Under the pieces are notes generated by a model. The model searched no databases. It was not told the origin of the DNA and saw only the letters and a program-made list of their open reading frames with translations. The position numbers were made by a program, and so were the translations under genes. A stretch of DNA of 45,517 bases. Source: Paenibacillus sp. 598K. Its GTDB lineage: Bacteria > Bacillota > Bacilli > Paenibacillales > Paenibacillaceae. The stretch's first letter is position 1, and the number at the start of each line of letters is the position of its first letter. The stretch lies in NCBI RefSeq assembly GCF_003851045.1, contig NZ_BFBX01000011.1:130483-175999 (forward strand). Reading direction: 5' to 3'. Shown in pieces: positions 33,465 through 42,288 of this stretch.

Positions 33465-33469
33465 CATAG

Positions 33470-34189
33470 ATGGACCCGCGCGCCAAAGAGCAGCATGTGC
33501 ACTCGGTATTCGAGCGCATCGCGCCCAAATATGACAGAATGAACGACCTGATCAGCTTCGGCAGGCATAAGTCCTGGCGCAAGTTTACGATGCGCAAGAT
33601 GGCTATGAAGCCTGGCGACACCGCCATTGATCTGTGCTGTGGGACATGCGACTGGACGATTGATCTGGCTCGCACGAGCGGCAAAGGGGGCATCGTCGGA
33701 CTCGACTTCAGCCAGGCGATGCTCGACGTCGGCAAGAGCAAGGTGGACGAGCTGGGGCTCTCTGCCCAGATATCCCTCGTCCAGGGCAATGCGATGGCTT
33801 TGCCATTCCCGGACGATCATTTCGACTACGCGACGATCGGCTTTGGCCTGCGCAACGTCCCCGATCTGGTGACGGTGCTTAGCGAGATGAGACGGGTCGT
33901 CAAGCCTGGCGGCAAGGTCGTCTGCCTGGAGATGTCCAAGCCAAGTCGACAGCCGTTCAAGGGCGTCTATTATTTTTATTTCCGCCAGATCATGCCGCTC
34001 ATCGGCAAGCTGGTAGCCAAGCGACACGAGGAGTACAAATGGCTGCCGGAGTCGCTGGTCAGCTTCCCGGATATGGAGCGGCTGGCTGAGATCTACCGCG
34101 AGGTTGGACTTGAAAATGTGCAAGCTTACCCTTTTGTCGGTGGCGTAGCTGCGCTTCATATCGGCACGAAGGGATCGGATAAGCAATGA
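33470..34189 (+). CDS. menG: Demethylmenaquinone methyltransferase
   Basis: 239 residues, class I SAM methyltransferase of the UbiE/MenG group, which adds the last methyl to the quinone ring. Signatures: YDRMNDLISFGRHKSWR, the SAM motif DLCCGTCDW (usually DxCCGTGD; Cys here in place of the usual Gly), and RVVKPGGKVVCLEMSKP. It starts five bases after hepS and overlaps the next start by four bases (ATGA). Confidence 0.94.
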   Translation: MDPRAKEQHVHSVFERIAPKYDRMNDLISFGRHKSWRKFTMRKMAMKPGDTAIDLCCGTCDWTIDLARTSGKGGIVGLDFSQAMLDVGKSKVDELGLSAQISLVQGNAMALPFPDDHFDYATIGFGLRNVPDLVTVLSEMRRVVKPGGKVVCLEMSKPSRQPFKGVYYFYFRQIMPLIGKLVAKRHEEYKWLPESLVSFPDMERLAEIYREVGLENVQAYPFVGGVAALHIGTKGSDKQ

Positions 34190-35061
34190 TTCGCAAAACA
34201 CGTATTTTTCTTGAAATGATCAAGTTCGAGCATACGATTTTCGCCTTGCCGTTTGCCTTTGTGGGCGCGATCCTCGGCGCGGTCTCAATGCAGGACCGCT
34301 TGCCTTCCTGGGCCGAGATTGGCTGGATCGTCCTGGCAATGATCGGAGCCCGCAGCGCGGCGATGGGCCTGAACCGGCTAATCGACAAGGCGATCGACCT
34401 GCGCAACCCGCGCACCGAAGGCCGGGCGCTGCCTGCCGGTCTGCTGAAGTCTGGCGAGGTGCTGCTGTTTATCATCGCATCGTTTGCCTTGCTCTTTTAC
34501 GCGTCGTTCCAGCTGAACACGCTGGCTGTCATCCTGCTGCCGCTCGCGGTGTTCATGCTCGTGATCTATTCGTACACCAAGCGCTTCACCTGGCTGTGCC
34601 ATGTCGTGCTTGGTCTGACGATCGCGCTGGCGCCGCTCGGCGGCTGGGTCGCCGTCACCGGAGCCGTGGACTGGACCGCGATGATCCTGTATGTGTCGGT
34701 CGCGCTATGGACCGCAGGCTTCGATATCATCTATGCGTGTCAGGACTTCGAGTTTGATCGCAAAGAACGGCTGCACTCGATCCCGGCCCGCTTTGGTCTG
34801 TCTCGGGCGCTTGCCATGGCCAGAGTGTTCCACTTCTGCACCGGCGTCGGATTCATCGCGCTCTACTGGCTGACGGATCTCGGCCTGAGCTATCTGATCG
34901 GCTTGCTGGTCGCGCTGTTCATCCTGTTCTACCAGCATCGTCTGGTCAAGCCGGATGATCTGACCCGGCTGGATACCGCATTTTTTACAATGAATGGTAC
35001 GCTGAGCATGGTCGTCTTCTTCTTCACACTGCTCGATCTGGTGGTGTTGCATACATGGTAG
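34186..35061 (+). CDS. mqnP: UbiA-like polyprenyltransferase of the futalosine menaquinone pathway
   Basis: 291 residues, about eight membrane helices. Two Asp-rich motifs of UbiA enzymes: NRLIDKAIDLRNPRTEGRALP and, later, YACQDFEFDRKERLHSIP. It attaches the prenyl chain to the aromatic ring precursor. Assignment as MqnP rather than MenA or UbiA comes from the neighbouring ubiX and mqnA and the absence of men ring-forming genes. ATG 34186 overlaps menG; the next gene overlaps by seven bases. Confidence 0.82.
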   Translation: MIRKTRIFLEMIKFEHTIFALPFAFVGAILGAVSMQDRLPSWAEIGWIVLAMIGARSAAMGLNRLIDKAIDLRNPRTEGRALPAGLLKSGEVLLFIIASFALLFYASFQLNTLAVILLPLAVFMLVIYSYTKRFTWLCHVVLGLTIALAPLGGWVAVTGAVDWTAMILYVSVALWTAGFDIIYACQDFEFDRKERLHSIPARFGLSRALAMARVFHFCTGVGFIALYWLTDLGLSYLIGLLVALFILFYQHRLVKPDDLTRLDTAFFTMNGTLSMVVFFFTLLDLVVLHTW

Positions 35062-35708
35062 AGCAACAGACTGCTCGCGCCCCGCGATGGATCGTCGGCA
35101 TCACCGGCGCCAGCGGGGCTATCTACGGCCTGCGGCTGTGCGAGGAGCTGCTCGCAACTGGCGTAGAGCTGCATCTGGTTATCACCGATTCGGGATGGCG
35201 GGTCTTCAAGGAGGAACTTGACTGGGATGTCGCCAGACGTCGGGAGACGCTGGCGGGGCGGTTCGCCGAATATAGCGACCGACTTCATTATCATGACAAT
35301 CGCGATATCGGAGCGCCGATCGCCAGCGGATCATTCCGTACCGAAGGGATGGTCATCATCCCGTGCTCGATGGGCTCGCTGTCGGCGATCGCCCATGGTG
35401 CCTCGACTAATCTGCTGACGCGGGCTGCCGACGTCATGCTCAAGGAAGGCCGCAAGCTGCTGCTCGTGCCTCGCGAGACGCCGCTGCACGCGATTCATCT
35501 GGAGAATATGCTGACGCTGGCGAGGCTGGGCGCGAGGTTAATTCCGGCGATGCCGGCTTTTTATTACAAGCCGCAGTCGATGGAGGAGATGATTGATTTC
35601 CTCGTGGGCAAGGTGATGGACAATTTGCCGCTGGCTCACAATCTGTACAGAAGATGGGGGGAAGAGCAGCATGAAGGACAGTCCTCAGATAACCCTCGGA
35701 CGGATTGA
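35055..35708 (+). CDS. ubiX: Flavin prenyltransferase UbiX
   Basis: 217 residues. GITGASGAIYGLRL at the N-terminus is the FMN-binding start; PCSMGSLSAIAHGASTNL and RKLLLVPRETPLHAIHL complete the family pattern. UbiX makes prenylated FMN for UbiD-type decarboxylases; in the futalosine pathway a UbiD-like enzyme (not in this window) needs it. The long overlap (38 bases) with mqnA suggests coupled translation. Confidence 0.93.
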   Translation: MVEQQTARAPRWIVGITGASGAIYGLRLCEELLATGVELHLVITDSGWRVFKEELDWDVARRRETLAGRFAEYSDRLHYHDNRDIGAPIASGSFRTEGMVIIPCSMGSLSAIAHGASTNLLTRAADVMLKEGRKLLLVPRETPLHAIHLENMLTLARLGARLIPAMPAFYYKPQSMEEMIDFLVGKVMDNLPLAHNLYRRWGEEQHEGQSSDNPRTD

Positions 35709-36525
35709 CTACGCCAACGCCTGGCCGATTTTTTTTCACTTTCGCGAGGAACGTCTCGGCGGCAGGGTGCGTCTTTCCACGCAGGTTCCCTCGCGCCTTA
35801 ACGCTGCGCTGCGCGAGCGCGAGCTGGATGTCGCAGCGATCTCCTCGTTTGCCTATGCTCAGAATAGCGAAGACTATATCTTGTTGCCGGGTCTGTCTGT
35901 AAGTGCGGAGGACCGCGTCAACTCGATCCTGCTATTCTTGAAGCGGCCGCTTGAGGAGGTGCTGCGCGGCACGATCGCAATGACCGATACGTCGGCCACC
36001 TCGGTCAACCTGCTGCGCATCCTCATGCAGGAGTATTACGGCGCGACTCCCCGATACCTGACGACGGCGCCCTCCCTGGACGACATGCTGGAGCAGGCCG
36101 ATGCCGCGCTGTTGATCGGCGATACCGCGATCAAGGCTTCCTGGCGACAGAACGGCTGCGAGGTGATCGACCTGGGCTCGCTCTGGCGCAGCTGGACGGG
36201 ACACGGTATGACCTTCGCGGTCGTCGCCGCCCGTCGGGAGCTGGCGTTGAGCCAGCCGGACTTGCTGGACGAGGTCCATGCAGCGTTGCTGGAGAGCAAG
36301 CGGCTGAGCTTGCGCGAGCCGGAGGAACTGGTGACCAAGGCTTGTCGCGAGCTTGGCGGAGAGCCGTCGTATTGGCGGCGTTATTTCCAAGAGCTGAATT
36401 ATGACCTCGGCCCTCGCCAGTTGGCGGGAATGTCGCTATACTTCGGTTATGCGAGGAAGCTGGGGCTGCTGGAGCGGGATGTACGGATGGAATACTGGAA
36501 CGACCAAACTTTGTCGCACGGGTGA
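35671..36525 (+). CDS. mqnA: Chorismate dehydratase MqnA
   Basis: 284 residues with a periplasmic-binding-protein-like fold. N-terminal signature LGRIDYANAWPIFF, then LDVAAISSFAYAQNSEDY and MTDTSATSVNLLRI. MqnA removes water from chorismate to start the futalosine route to menaquinone. ATG 35671 follows GGGGGGAAGAG, inside the end of ubiX. Chorismate supply genes (aroC, aroB) lie 4 kb downstream. Confidence 0.92.
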   Translation: MKDSPQITLGRIDYANAWPIFFHFREERLGGRVRLSTQVPSRLNAALRERELDVAAISSFAYAQNSEDYILLPGLSVSAEDRVNSILLFLKRPLEEVLRGTIAMTDTSATSVNLLRILMQEYYGATPRYLTTAPSLDDMLEQADAALLIGDTAIKASWRQNGCEVIDLGSLWRSWTGHGMTFAVVAARRELALSQPDLLDEVHAALLESKRLSLREPEELVTKACRELGGEPSYWRRYFQELNYDLGPRQLAGMSLYFGYARKLGLLERDVRMEYWNDQTLSHG

Positions 36526-36529
36526 ACGA

Positions 36530-37504
36530 ATGAAACTACTGGAACTGTATGCAAAACTGAAAACGGACCTGCAAGTCATCGAACGCGAGCTGGAGCTTGT
36601 CGTCAGTTCCAATCATCGGTTGCTGAGCGACGCCTCGCTGCATCTGTTGAAGGCTGGCGGCAAACGACTCCGTCCGGCGTTCGTGCTGTTGTCGGGCAAA
36701 TTCGGCGACTACCGGCTGGATCGGCTGAAGCGGGTCGCTGTGCCGCTCGAGCTGATCCATATGGCCTCGCTCGTCCATGATGATGTCATCGACAATGCCG
36801 AGACGCGGCGCGGCAAGCTCACGGTCAAGTCAAAATGGGACAATCGGATAGCGATGTATACGGGGGACTATATTTACGGCAAAGCGCTCGTCATGGTGAC
36901 TGAGCTAAACCAGCCGGAGATCCATCGCGTGCTTTCCGCAGCCGTCCTGCAGATGACGATCGGCGAGATGGAGCAGATTCGCGATTTTTTCAATGTATCG
37001 CAGTCGGTGCGTCATTATCTGAAGCGGATCCGCCGTAAGACAGCGCTGCTGATCGCCGTCAGCTGTCAGCTCGGGGCGATCGCGGCAGACAGCGACCGCG
37101 AGCACGCGCTGCGACTGTATCGGTTTGGCTATAATGTCGGCATGGCCTTTCAGATCCGCGACGACGTGCTCGATATTTGCGGGACGGAGAAGCAGATCGG
37201 CAAACCGCCGGGTTCGGACATTACTCAGGGCAACATTACGCTGCCGGTGCTGCTCGCGCTGCAGGACCCCGATATTGCCGACGAGCTTCGCGAGGAGATC
37301 GCGACGATTCGAGAGCTGGGGCCAGCCGCCGACATTACACGGACGATCCGTTTGATTCGCGGCAGCCGCGGCATTACCCGGTCAGAGCAGTTGGCCGACC
37401 GGTATATCGACAAGGCGATCGCTGCGCTTGACGGACTGCCGGGCATCAGCGCCAAGCAGCATCTGACGGATATTGCCCGGTTTGTCGCCAAGCGTAACTT
37501 TTAA
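36530..37504 (+). CDS. hepT: Heptaprenyl diphosphate synthase component 2 (polyprenyl synthase)
   Basis: 324 residues, catalytic prenyl-chain elongating subunit. First Asp-rich motif in [14 protein letters not shown], second in [19 protein letters not shown] near the N-terminus binds substrate. Partner of HepS. The ATG at 36530 lies five bases after the mqnA stop, with a weak GGGTGA upstream, so translation is probably coupled; longer in-frame starts would overlap mqnA deeply and are rejected. Confidence 0.94.
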   Translation: MKLLELYAKLKTDLQVIERELELVVSSNHRLLSDASLHLLKAGGKRLRPAFVLLSGKFGDYRLDRLKRVAVPLELIHMASLVHDDVIDNAETRRGKLTVKSKWDNRIAMYTGDYIYGKALVMVTELNQPEIHRVLSAAVLQMTIGEMEQIRDFFNVSQSVRHYLKRIRRKTALLIAVSCQLGAIAADSDREHALRLYRFGYNVGMAFQIRDDVLDICGTEKQIGKPPGSDITQGNITLPVLLALQDPDIADELREEIATIRELGPAADITRTIRLIRGSRGITRSEQLADRYIDKAIAALDGLPGISAKQHLTDIARFVAKRNF

Positions 37505-37539
37505 TAGCAATCAGATTTATTTATGAGGAGGCGCATGCA

Positions 37540-37983
37540 ATGGAACAAACCTTTCTGATGATTAAACCGGACGGGGTCCAGCGGGGACTGATCGGCGAGA
37601 TCGTCGGCAGATTCGAGAAAAAAGGGCTTCAGCTGTCGGCAGCCAAGTTTATGCAGCTGGACCGACGGTTGGCCGAGGCGCATTACGCGGAGCATGTGGG
37701 CAGACCGTATTACGATCCGCTCATCGACTTTATTACCTCCGGCCCCGTATTCGCGATGGTCTGGCGGGGCGACGGCGTCATCGCGCTGACGCGGGCGTTG
37801 ATCGGCAAGACCGATGCGCTGCAGGCCGCGCCGGGGACGATCCGCTCCGACTATGCTGTACATACCAATTTTAATCTGATCCACGGCTCCGATTCGGTCG
37901 AGAGTGCGGCTCGCGAAATTGCCCTTTATTTCTCACCGGAAGAGCTGGTCGATTACGAACATACGATTCAGCGCTGGATCTAA
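37540..37983 (+). CDS. ndk: Nucleoside diphosphate kinase
   Basis: 147 residues. It moves the terminal phosphate between nucleoside triphosphates and diphosphates. [15 protein letters not shown] at the start and the catalytic His in [13 protein letters not shown] are intact. ATG 37540 after GAGGAGG. The location between hepT and cheR is as in B. subtilis. Confidence 0.97.
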   Translation: MEQTFLMIKPDGVQRGLIGEIVGRFEKKGLQLSAAKFMQLDRRLAEAHYAEHVGRPYYDPLIDFITSGPVFAMVWRGDGVIALTRALIGKTDALQAAPGTIRSDYAVHTNFNLIHGSDSVESAAREIALYFSPEELVDYEHTIQRWI

Positions 37984-38025
37984 CGAAGAGCGCATCATCC
38001 AAAGCCACACAAGGGGGAGCATACG

Positions 38026-38808
38026 GTGGAGGATCAGGACTTCGCTTTGTTCATCAAGCGGATCAAGGACAAAACAGCGATCGATCTGTCGCAATACAAG
38101 GAAGCGCAGATGAAGCGCAGATTGACGACACTCCGCGCCAAGCACGGCTTTACCAGCTTCCAGACGTATATGGATGCGTTACAAAAGGATTCACAGCTGA
38201 TGAACGAGTTTTTGGACCGGATGACGATCAACGTCTCTGAGTTTTGGCGCAACCCCAATCGGTGGCAGGCGCTGGAGCAGCGTTTTTTGCCAGAGCTGCT
38301 GAAGGATTCGCCCCGGATGCGCATCTGGAGCGCGGCCTGCTCCACAGGCGAGGAGCCTTATACACTGGCGATGATCCTGGATCATCTGGGCGTGCAGGAC
38401 CGATCCTCGATCCTGGCGACTGATCTGGATCACAAGGTGCTCGAAAAGGCCGATCATGGCAACTACTTGGACCGCTCGGTGCGCGATGTGCCGCCGGCTT
38501 ATCTCAAAACGTACTTCACCGTCAACGATGGGGTGTATACCGTGCGGGATTCGCTCAAGAAAGCCGTTAAATTCAAACAGCACAATTTGTTGCATGACCG
38601 TTTCGAGGGTCCGTTCGACCTGATTGTGTGCCGCAATGTGATGATTTATTTCACAGAGGAAGCCAAGCAACTGCTCTATCGCAAGTTTTCGGCTGCTTTG
38701 CGACCGGGCGGGCTGTTGTTCGTAGGCAGTACGGAGCAGATTTTCTCGCCGTCGCAGTATGATCTGGAGACTGTGGAGACGTTTTTTTATCGCAAGCGCC
38801 GTTCATGA
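38026..38808 (+). CDS. cheR: Chemotaxis protein methyltransferase CheR
   Basis: 260 residues. N-terminal helical domain (MKRRLTTLRAKHG) and SAM-binding domain with WSAACSTGEEPYTLAM, ATDLDHKVLEKA, DLIVCRNVMIYF and RPGGLLFVGSTE. It methylates glutamates of chemoreceptors. GTG start at 38026 after AAGGGGGAG. No other chemotaxis gene is adjacent, as in B. subtilis. Confidence 0.94.
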   Translation: MEDQDFALFIKRIKDKTAIDLSQYKEAQMKRRLTTLRAKHGFTSFQTYMDALQKDSQLMNEFLDRMTINVSEFWRNPNRWQALEQRFLPELLKDSPRMRIWSAACSTGEEPYTLAMILDHLGVQDRSSILATDLDHKVLEKADHGNYLDRSVRDVPPAYLKTYFTVNDGVYTVRDSLKKAVKFKQHNLLHDRFEGPFDLIVCRNVMIYFTEEAKQLLYRKFSAALRPGGLLFVGSTEQIFSPSQYDLETVETFFYRKRRS

Positions 38809-38867
38809 ATAAAGGATGCCCTTATTCTCCAATACTAGAGCCATCGACCAATCTTGGAGGGAATCAC

Positions 38868-39035
38868 ATGGACAAGCGCAAAGTTGTCGCCGCCTATCGG
38901 TGCGGCATGATGACGATCCAGGAATGCGCCCAGATCCTCGGCGTAGACAACCCGCATCTACTTGGGATCCTCGACGATCCGCGGCTGGCCGCCGAGCCGA
39001 CATTGCGAGTCGTTCGCCACTCGATTACGGGATAG
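38868..39035 (+). CDS. Small helix-turn-helix-like protein of unknown function
   Basis: 55 residues, MDKRKVVAAYRCGMMTIQEC then AQILGVDNPHLLGIL. The helix-turn-helix-like spacing (AAYRCGMMTIQECAQILGVD) resembles a minimal DNA-binding motif, though a full domain is absent. ATG 38868 after TTGGAGGG; a GC-rich terminator follows at 39075. Confidence 0.6.
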   Translation: MDKRKVVAAYRCGMMTIQECAQILGVDNPHLLGILDDPRLAAEPTLRVVRHSITG

Positions 39036-39074
39036 CGCGATGGCTTGCTGGAACCTGCTCGGTATTGACTAATG

Positions 39075-39116
39075 ATCCTCTTCCGGTTTGCTGCTGCAAG
39101 CCGGGAGAGGATTTTT
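39075..39116 (+). terminator. Rho-independent terminator before the aro operon
   Basis: 16-bp stem (39075-39090 / 39097-39112, two G.U), 6-base loop, T-rich tail. Confidence 0.88.
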
Positions 39117-39189
39117 ATTTGTTTTCGGCAGGGTGGTATTGGCGCATTTTGCGGGGAACGGCTGAACGTCTGTGGATCGTCGCTATTTC

Positions 39190-39218
39190 TTGTCAAACCT
39201 GCAGCGCTATACTATAAT
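39190..39218 (+). promoter_or_regulatory. Predicted aroC operon promoter
   Basis: TTGTCA (39190-39195), 17-base spacer, TATAAT (39213-39218). The best sigma-A match in the window. Confidence 0.75.
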
Positions 39219-39234
39219 TAGCAAAGATGTTGAG

Positions 39235-39271
39235 AGGGCGGGGAAACGCCCTTTTCGCTGCGCGTTTTTTT
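39235..39271 (+). promoter_or_regulatory. Two competing hairpins in the aroC leader
   Basis: AGGGCG (39235-39240) can pair with CGCCCT (39247-39252). AAACGC (39244-39249) can pair with GCGTTT (39262-39267), which runs into a T7 tract. The two share 39247-39249 and exclude each other. Confidence 0.35.
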
Positions 39272-39318
39272 CCAAATCATAAATTGATATGCCGAGTAAC
39301 TTCGAGGAGGAACCGAGA

Positions 39319-40488
39319 GTGAGCTTGCGTTATTTGACAGCGGGGGAGACCCATGGCCCTCAGTTGACCGCGATTATCGAGGGGTTGCCGAGCAACCTGA
39401 CCATTGATTTCGAAGAATTGAACAATCAGCTGCAGCGTCGGCAGAAGGGCCATGGCCGCGGACGTCGCATGCAGATCGAGAAGGATACGGCGGAGATCGT
39501 TGGGGGCGTGCGTCACGGTCGGACGACTGGCGCGCCGGTCGCGCTCGTCGTCGCCAACAACGATTGGAAGCACTGGACTAAGGTCATGAACATCGAGCCG
39601 ATCGAAGGCGGCGACGAGGAGAAGCGCCGCGTCCACCGGCCGCGCCCGGGTCATGCCGACCTGAACGGCGGACTCAAGTACAATCTGAAGGACCTGCGCA
39701 ACGTCCTCGAGCGCTCGAGCGCTCGCGAGACGGCCGCGCGCGTCGCCGTAGGCGCGATGGCCCGGCAGCTGCTGGCCGCATTTGGCATCAAGGTGGCGGG
39801 GCAGGTCATCCGGATCGGCGAGATCGAAGCGCCGCCCAACCAGCTGTCGGTCGATGAGCTGATCGACCAGACGGAGGAGTCGCCGGTGCGCGTCGTCGAC
39901 AAGGCGACCGAAGAGAAGATGATGGCGCATATTGACCAGGTGAAGGCCGAGGGCGACTCGATCGGCGGCATCGTCGAATGCATCATCGAGGGTGTGCCGG
40001 TCGGTCTGGGCAGCCATGTCCAATGGGACCGCAAGCTCGACGGACGGATCGCCCAGGCGGTCGTTTCGATCAATGCGTTTAAGGGCTGCGAGATCGGCAT
40101 CGGCTTCGAGGCGGCAGCGATGCGAGGCTCCAAGGTGCATGACGAGATCCTCTACACCGAGGAGCGCGGCTATCATCGCGCCTCTAACCGCGCAGGCGGC
40201 TTCGAGGGCGGCATGACGACCGGCGAGCAGATCGTCGTGCGCGGCGTCATGAAGCCGATCCCGACGCTCTACAAGCCGCTCCGCAGCGTCGACATCGACA
40301 CCAAGGAAGCATTCACCGCTCAGGTGGAACGCTCGGACAGCTGCGCCGTACCGGCCGCCAGCGTCGTCATGGAGCATGTCGTCGCCTGGGAGGTCGCACG
40401 GGCCTTCCTGGAGAAGTTCGGCGGCGACTCGATCGAGGAGATCCGCGCCAACGTAGACGCGTACCTCGCTCAAGTGAGGAGCTACTAA
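39319..40488 (+). CDS. aroC: Chorismate synthase
   Basis: 389 residues (B. subtilis calls it aroF). It converts EPSP to chorismate using reduced FMN. Signatures GETHGPQL at the N-terminus, [31 protein letters not shown] and, late, [14 protein letters not shown] start at 39319, eight bases after GAGGAGG; the ATG at 39289 precedes that site. The last base of its stop codon is the first base of the aroB start codon. Confidence 0.97.
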   Translation: MSLRYLTAGETHGPQLTAIIEGLPSNLTIDFEELNNQLQRRQKGHGRGRRMQIEKDTAEIVGGVRHGRTTGAPVALVVANNDWKHWTKVMNIEPIEGGDEEKRRVHRPRPGHADLNGGLKYNLKDLRNVLERSSARETAARVAVGAMARQLLAAFGIKVAGQVIRIGEIEAPPNQLSVDELIDQTEESPVRVVDKATEEKMMAHIDQVKAEGDSIGGIVECIIEGVPVGLGSHVQWDRKLDGRIAQAVVSINAFKGCEIGIGFEAAAMRGSKVHDEILYTEERGYHRASNRAGGFEGGMTTGEQIVVRGVMKPIPTLYKPLRSVDIDTKEAFTAQVERSDSCAVPAASVVMEHVVAWEVARAFLEKFGGDSIEEIRANVDAYLAQVRSY

Positions 40489-41588
40489 TGATGAGGGAGC
40501 TTACAGTTGATCTAGGCGACCGCAGCTACCCGATCTATATCGGCGAAGGCTTGCTGGGGCAGGCGGGCGAGCTGTTCGCCAAGCACGGCATCGTCAAGTC
40601 ATCGCCGTTGCTCATCGTCTCTGACACGCAGGTTGCGCCGCATTATCTGGAACCGCTCACGGCACAGCTGACGCAAGCGGGCTACGAGGTCGTATCGTTC
40701 GTCGTCCCGTCCGGCGAATCGTCCAAGTCGCTGGATATGTTCGAGCAGATCATGACGAAGGCGCTGCAGTCCGGACTCGATCGCAAGTCGACAGTCGTCG
40801 CGCTCGGCGGCGGCGTCGTCGGCGATCTGGCAGGGTATGTGGCGGCAGCTTATATGCGGGGCGTCCGCTTCGTCCAGGTGCCGACGACGATCCTCGCACA
40901 TGACAGCAGTGTCGGCGGCAAGGTCGCCGTCAACCATCGCCTCGCCAAAAACGTCATCGGCGCTTTCCACCAGCCGGAGCTGGTGCTGTACGATCTGAGC
41001 ACGCTGCAGTCACTGCCGCCGCGCGATGTGCGCTCGGGCTTGTCTGAGGTCGTCAAGCATGGTCTGATCTGGGACGTCGAGTTCGTCGACTGGATCGATG
41101 CGAATGCGGACAAGCTGCTGGCGCTCGATGCGGAGGCGCTCGGATACGCGCTCTACAAGGGCTGCAGCGTCAAGGCATCGGTCGTCTCCGAGGATGAACG
41201 CGAGAGCAGCCTGCGGGCGATCCTGAATCTCGGCCATACGATTGGACATGCGCTGGAGGCGGTCGGCCAGTACGGCGAGCTGCTGCATGGCGAAGCGATC
41301 GCGATCGGCATGGTCGGCTCGGCCAGGCTCGGCGTCGAGCTGGGCGCGCCGGAGGAGGTATATACCGTTACCAAACGCGTCCTGCAGCGGTGCGGCCTGC
41401 CGGTGCGGCTGCCGGAGCATTATGATGTGGATGCCATCATGGAAGCGATGATGTTCGACAAGAAATTCGCCGGAGGACGGATGGTGTTCATCGTGCCTAC
41501 AGCGATCGGCAAGGTTGAGATCAACCGCAGCGTGGACGCCAGTCTCGTGCGGGCGATTGTGGAGCAGTTAAAGAAGGAGGCCGAGTAG
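40488..41588 (+). CDS. aroB: 3-dehydroquinate synthase
   Basis: 366 residues. It cyclises DAHP to 3-dehydroquinate with NAD and a metal. NAD-binding GGGVVGDLAGYVAA, substrate region AHDSSVGGKVAVNH, metal-binding HGLIWD / LGHTIGHALE / HGEAIAIGM. Starts at ATG 40488 or 40491, overlapping the aroC stop. Part of aroC-aroB-aroH. Confidence 0.97.
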   Translation: MMRELTVDLGDRSYPIYIGEGLLGQAGELFAKHGIVKSSPLLIVSDTQVAPHYLEPLTAQLTQAGYEVVSFVVPSGESSKSLDMFEQIMTKALQSGLDRKSTVVALGGGVVGDLAGYVAAAYMRGVRFVQVPTTILAHDSSVGGKVAVNHRLAKNVIGAFHQPELVLYDLSTLQSLPPRDVRSGLSEVVKHGLIWDVEFVDWIDANADKLLALDAEALGYALYKGCSVKASVVSEDERESSLRAILNLGHTIGHALEAVGQYGELLHGEAIAIGMVGSARLGVELGAPEEVYTVTKRVLQRCGLPVRLPEHYDVDAIMEAMMFDKKFAGGRMVFIVPTAIGKVEINRSVDASLVRAIVEQLKKEAE

Positions 41589-41589
41589 G

Positions 41590-41961
41590 ATGAATGTGCG
41601 GGGAATTCGCGGAGCGATTACCGTAGAGCTGAACGACGAACAACAGATTCTCGATGCCACGGCGCAAATGCTGGACGAGATCATCAAGGAGAATCAACTG
41701 ACGCCGGATCAGGTGGGAAGCATTTTCGTCACCGTTACACAAGATCTGGATGCCGCTTTTCCTGCCGTAGCGATCCGTCGACTGCCTGGTTGGGATCTGG
41801 TGCCGTTGATGTGTTCCCTGGAGGTGCCAGTCAAAGGCAGCCTGCAGCGTTGCATTCGTCTGATGGTGCTGGTCAACACGGAGAAGGGGCAGGACGAAAT
41901 CCGTCATATTTACCTTGGTGGCGCGCGCGCGCTGCGTCCGGATCTGGCAGCGAAGAATTGA
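41590..41961 (+). CDS. aroH: Chorismate mutase, AroH type
   Basis: 123 residues, monofunctional trimeric chorismate mutase turning chorismate into prephenate. Active-site pattern kept: Arg in NVRGIRGA, CSLEV, Arg in CIRLM, and YLGGARALRPD. ATG 41590 after AGGAGG and one base after aroB. The trp promoter -35 overlaps its stop codon. Confidence 0.95.
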   Translation: MNVRGIRGAITVELNDEQQILDATAQMLDEIIKENQLTPDQVGSIFVTVTQDLDAAFPAVAIRRLPGWDLVPLMCSLEVPVKGSLQRCIRLMVLVNTEKGQDEIRHIYLGGARALRPDLAAKN

Positions 41962-41986
41962 CGAACTCGGCTTGGTGTTGTATAGT
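41958..41986 (+). promoter_or_regulatory. trp operon promoter
   Basis: TTGACG (41958-41963), 17-base spacer, TATAGT (41981-41986). The -35 includes the aroH stop; initiation near 41993 would give a leader of about 295 bases. Confidence 0.75.
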
Positions 41987-42008
41987 GAACAGTAGTTTAG
42001 CAAAGCAA

Positions 42009-42123
42009 GAGACGAGTGAATAGTTAGGGTACCATGAGATGAGCAGAGCCTAGTGAGAGACGAGCTGAGTTGAGAAGAGTATGCGATGAGATGCAGACGC
42101 GGGAGAGCCAGGGAGAGGCGTAG
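42009..42123 (+). promoter_or_regulatory. TRAP-binding site in the trp leader
   Basis: (G/U)AG triplets begin at 42036, 42041, 42046, 42051, 42057, 42062, 42067, 42072 and 42077, spaced 5-6 bases apart as in B. subtilis trp leader RNA, with a further one at 42088 and CAG at 42094. More occur upstream (42009, 42014, 42021, 42025) and downstream (42103, 42113, 42121). This is the expected target of the mtrB product encoded at 31607. Confidence 0.9.
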
Positions 42124-42198
42124 TTTGTTGCGCCCTGGGGGTTTGTTCCTGTATGCCGGCATTCCTTTTGCATTCGATGTTCAGGTCTAATCAATCAC

Positions 42199-42226
42199 AG
42201 CTCCTGCCGTCCGCAGGAGCTTTTTT
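42199..42226 (+). terminator. trp operon attenuator hairpin
   Basis: Perfect 9-bp stem (42199-42207 / 42213-42221), 5-base loop and T6. Its left arm can instead pair with GCGGGAG at 42099-42105 near the TRAP site, giving an antiterminator. Confidence 0.85.
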
Positions 42227-42288
42227 ATGTGCTTGTCGGGTGAAGCCGCTCGCGTATCAGGACACTTAGATGAAGGAAGGGATAACCC

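Noticed and set aside
39227..39322. 31-codon leader peptide from ATG 39227 ending at the aroC start
   Set aside because: The ATG is at the expected 5' end of the transcript with no room for a ribosome site, and the codons show no aromatic run.
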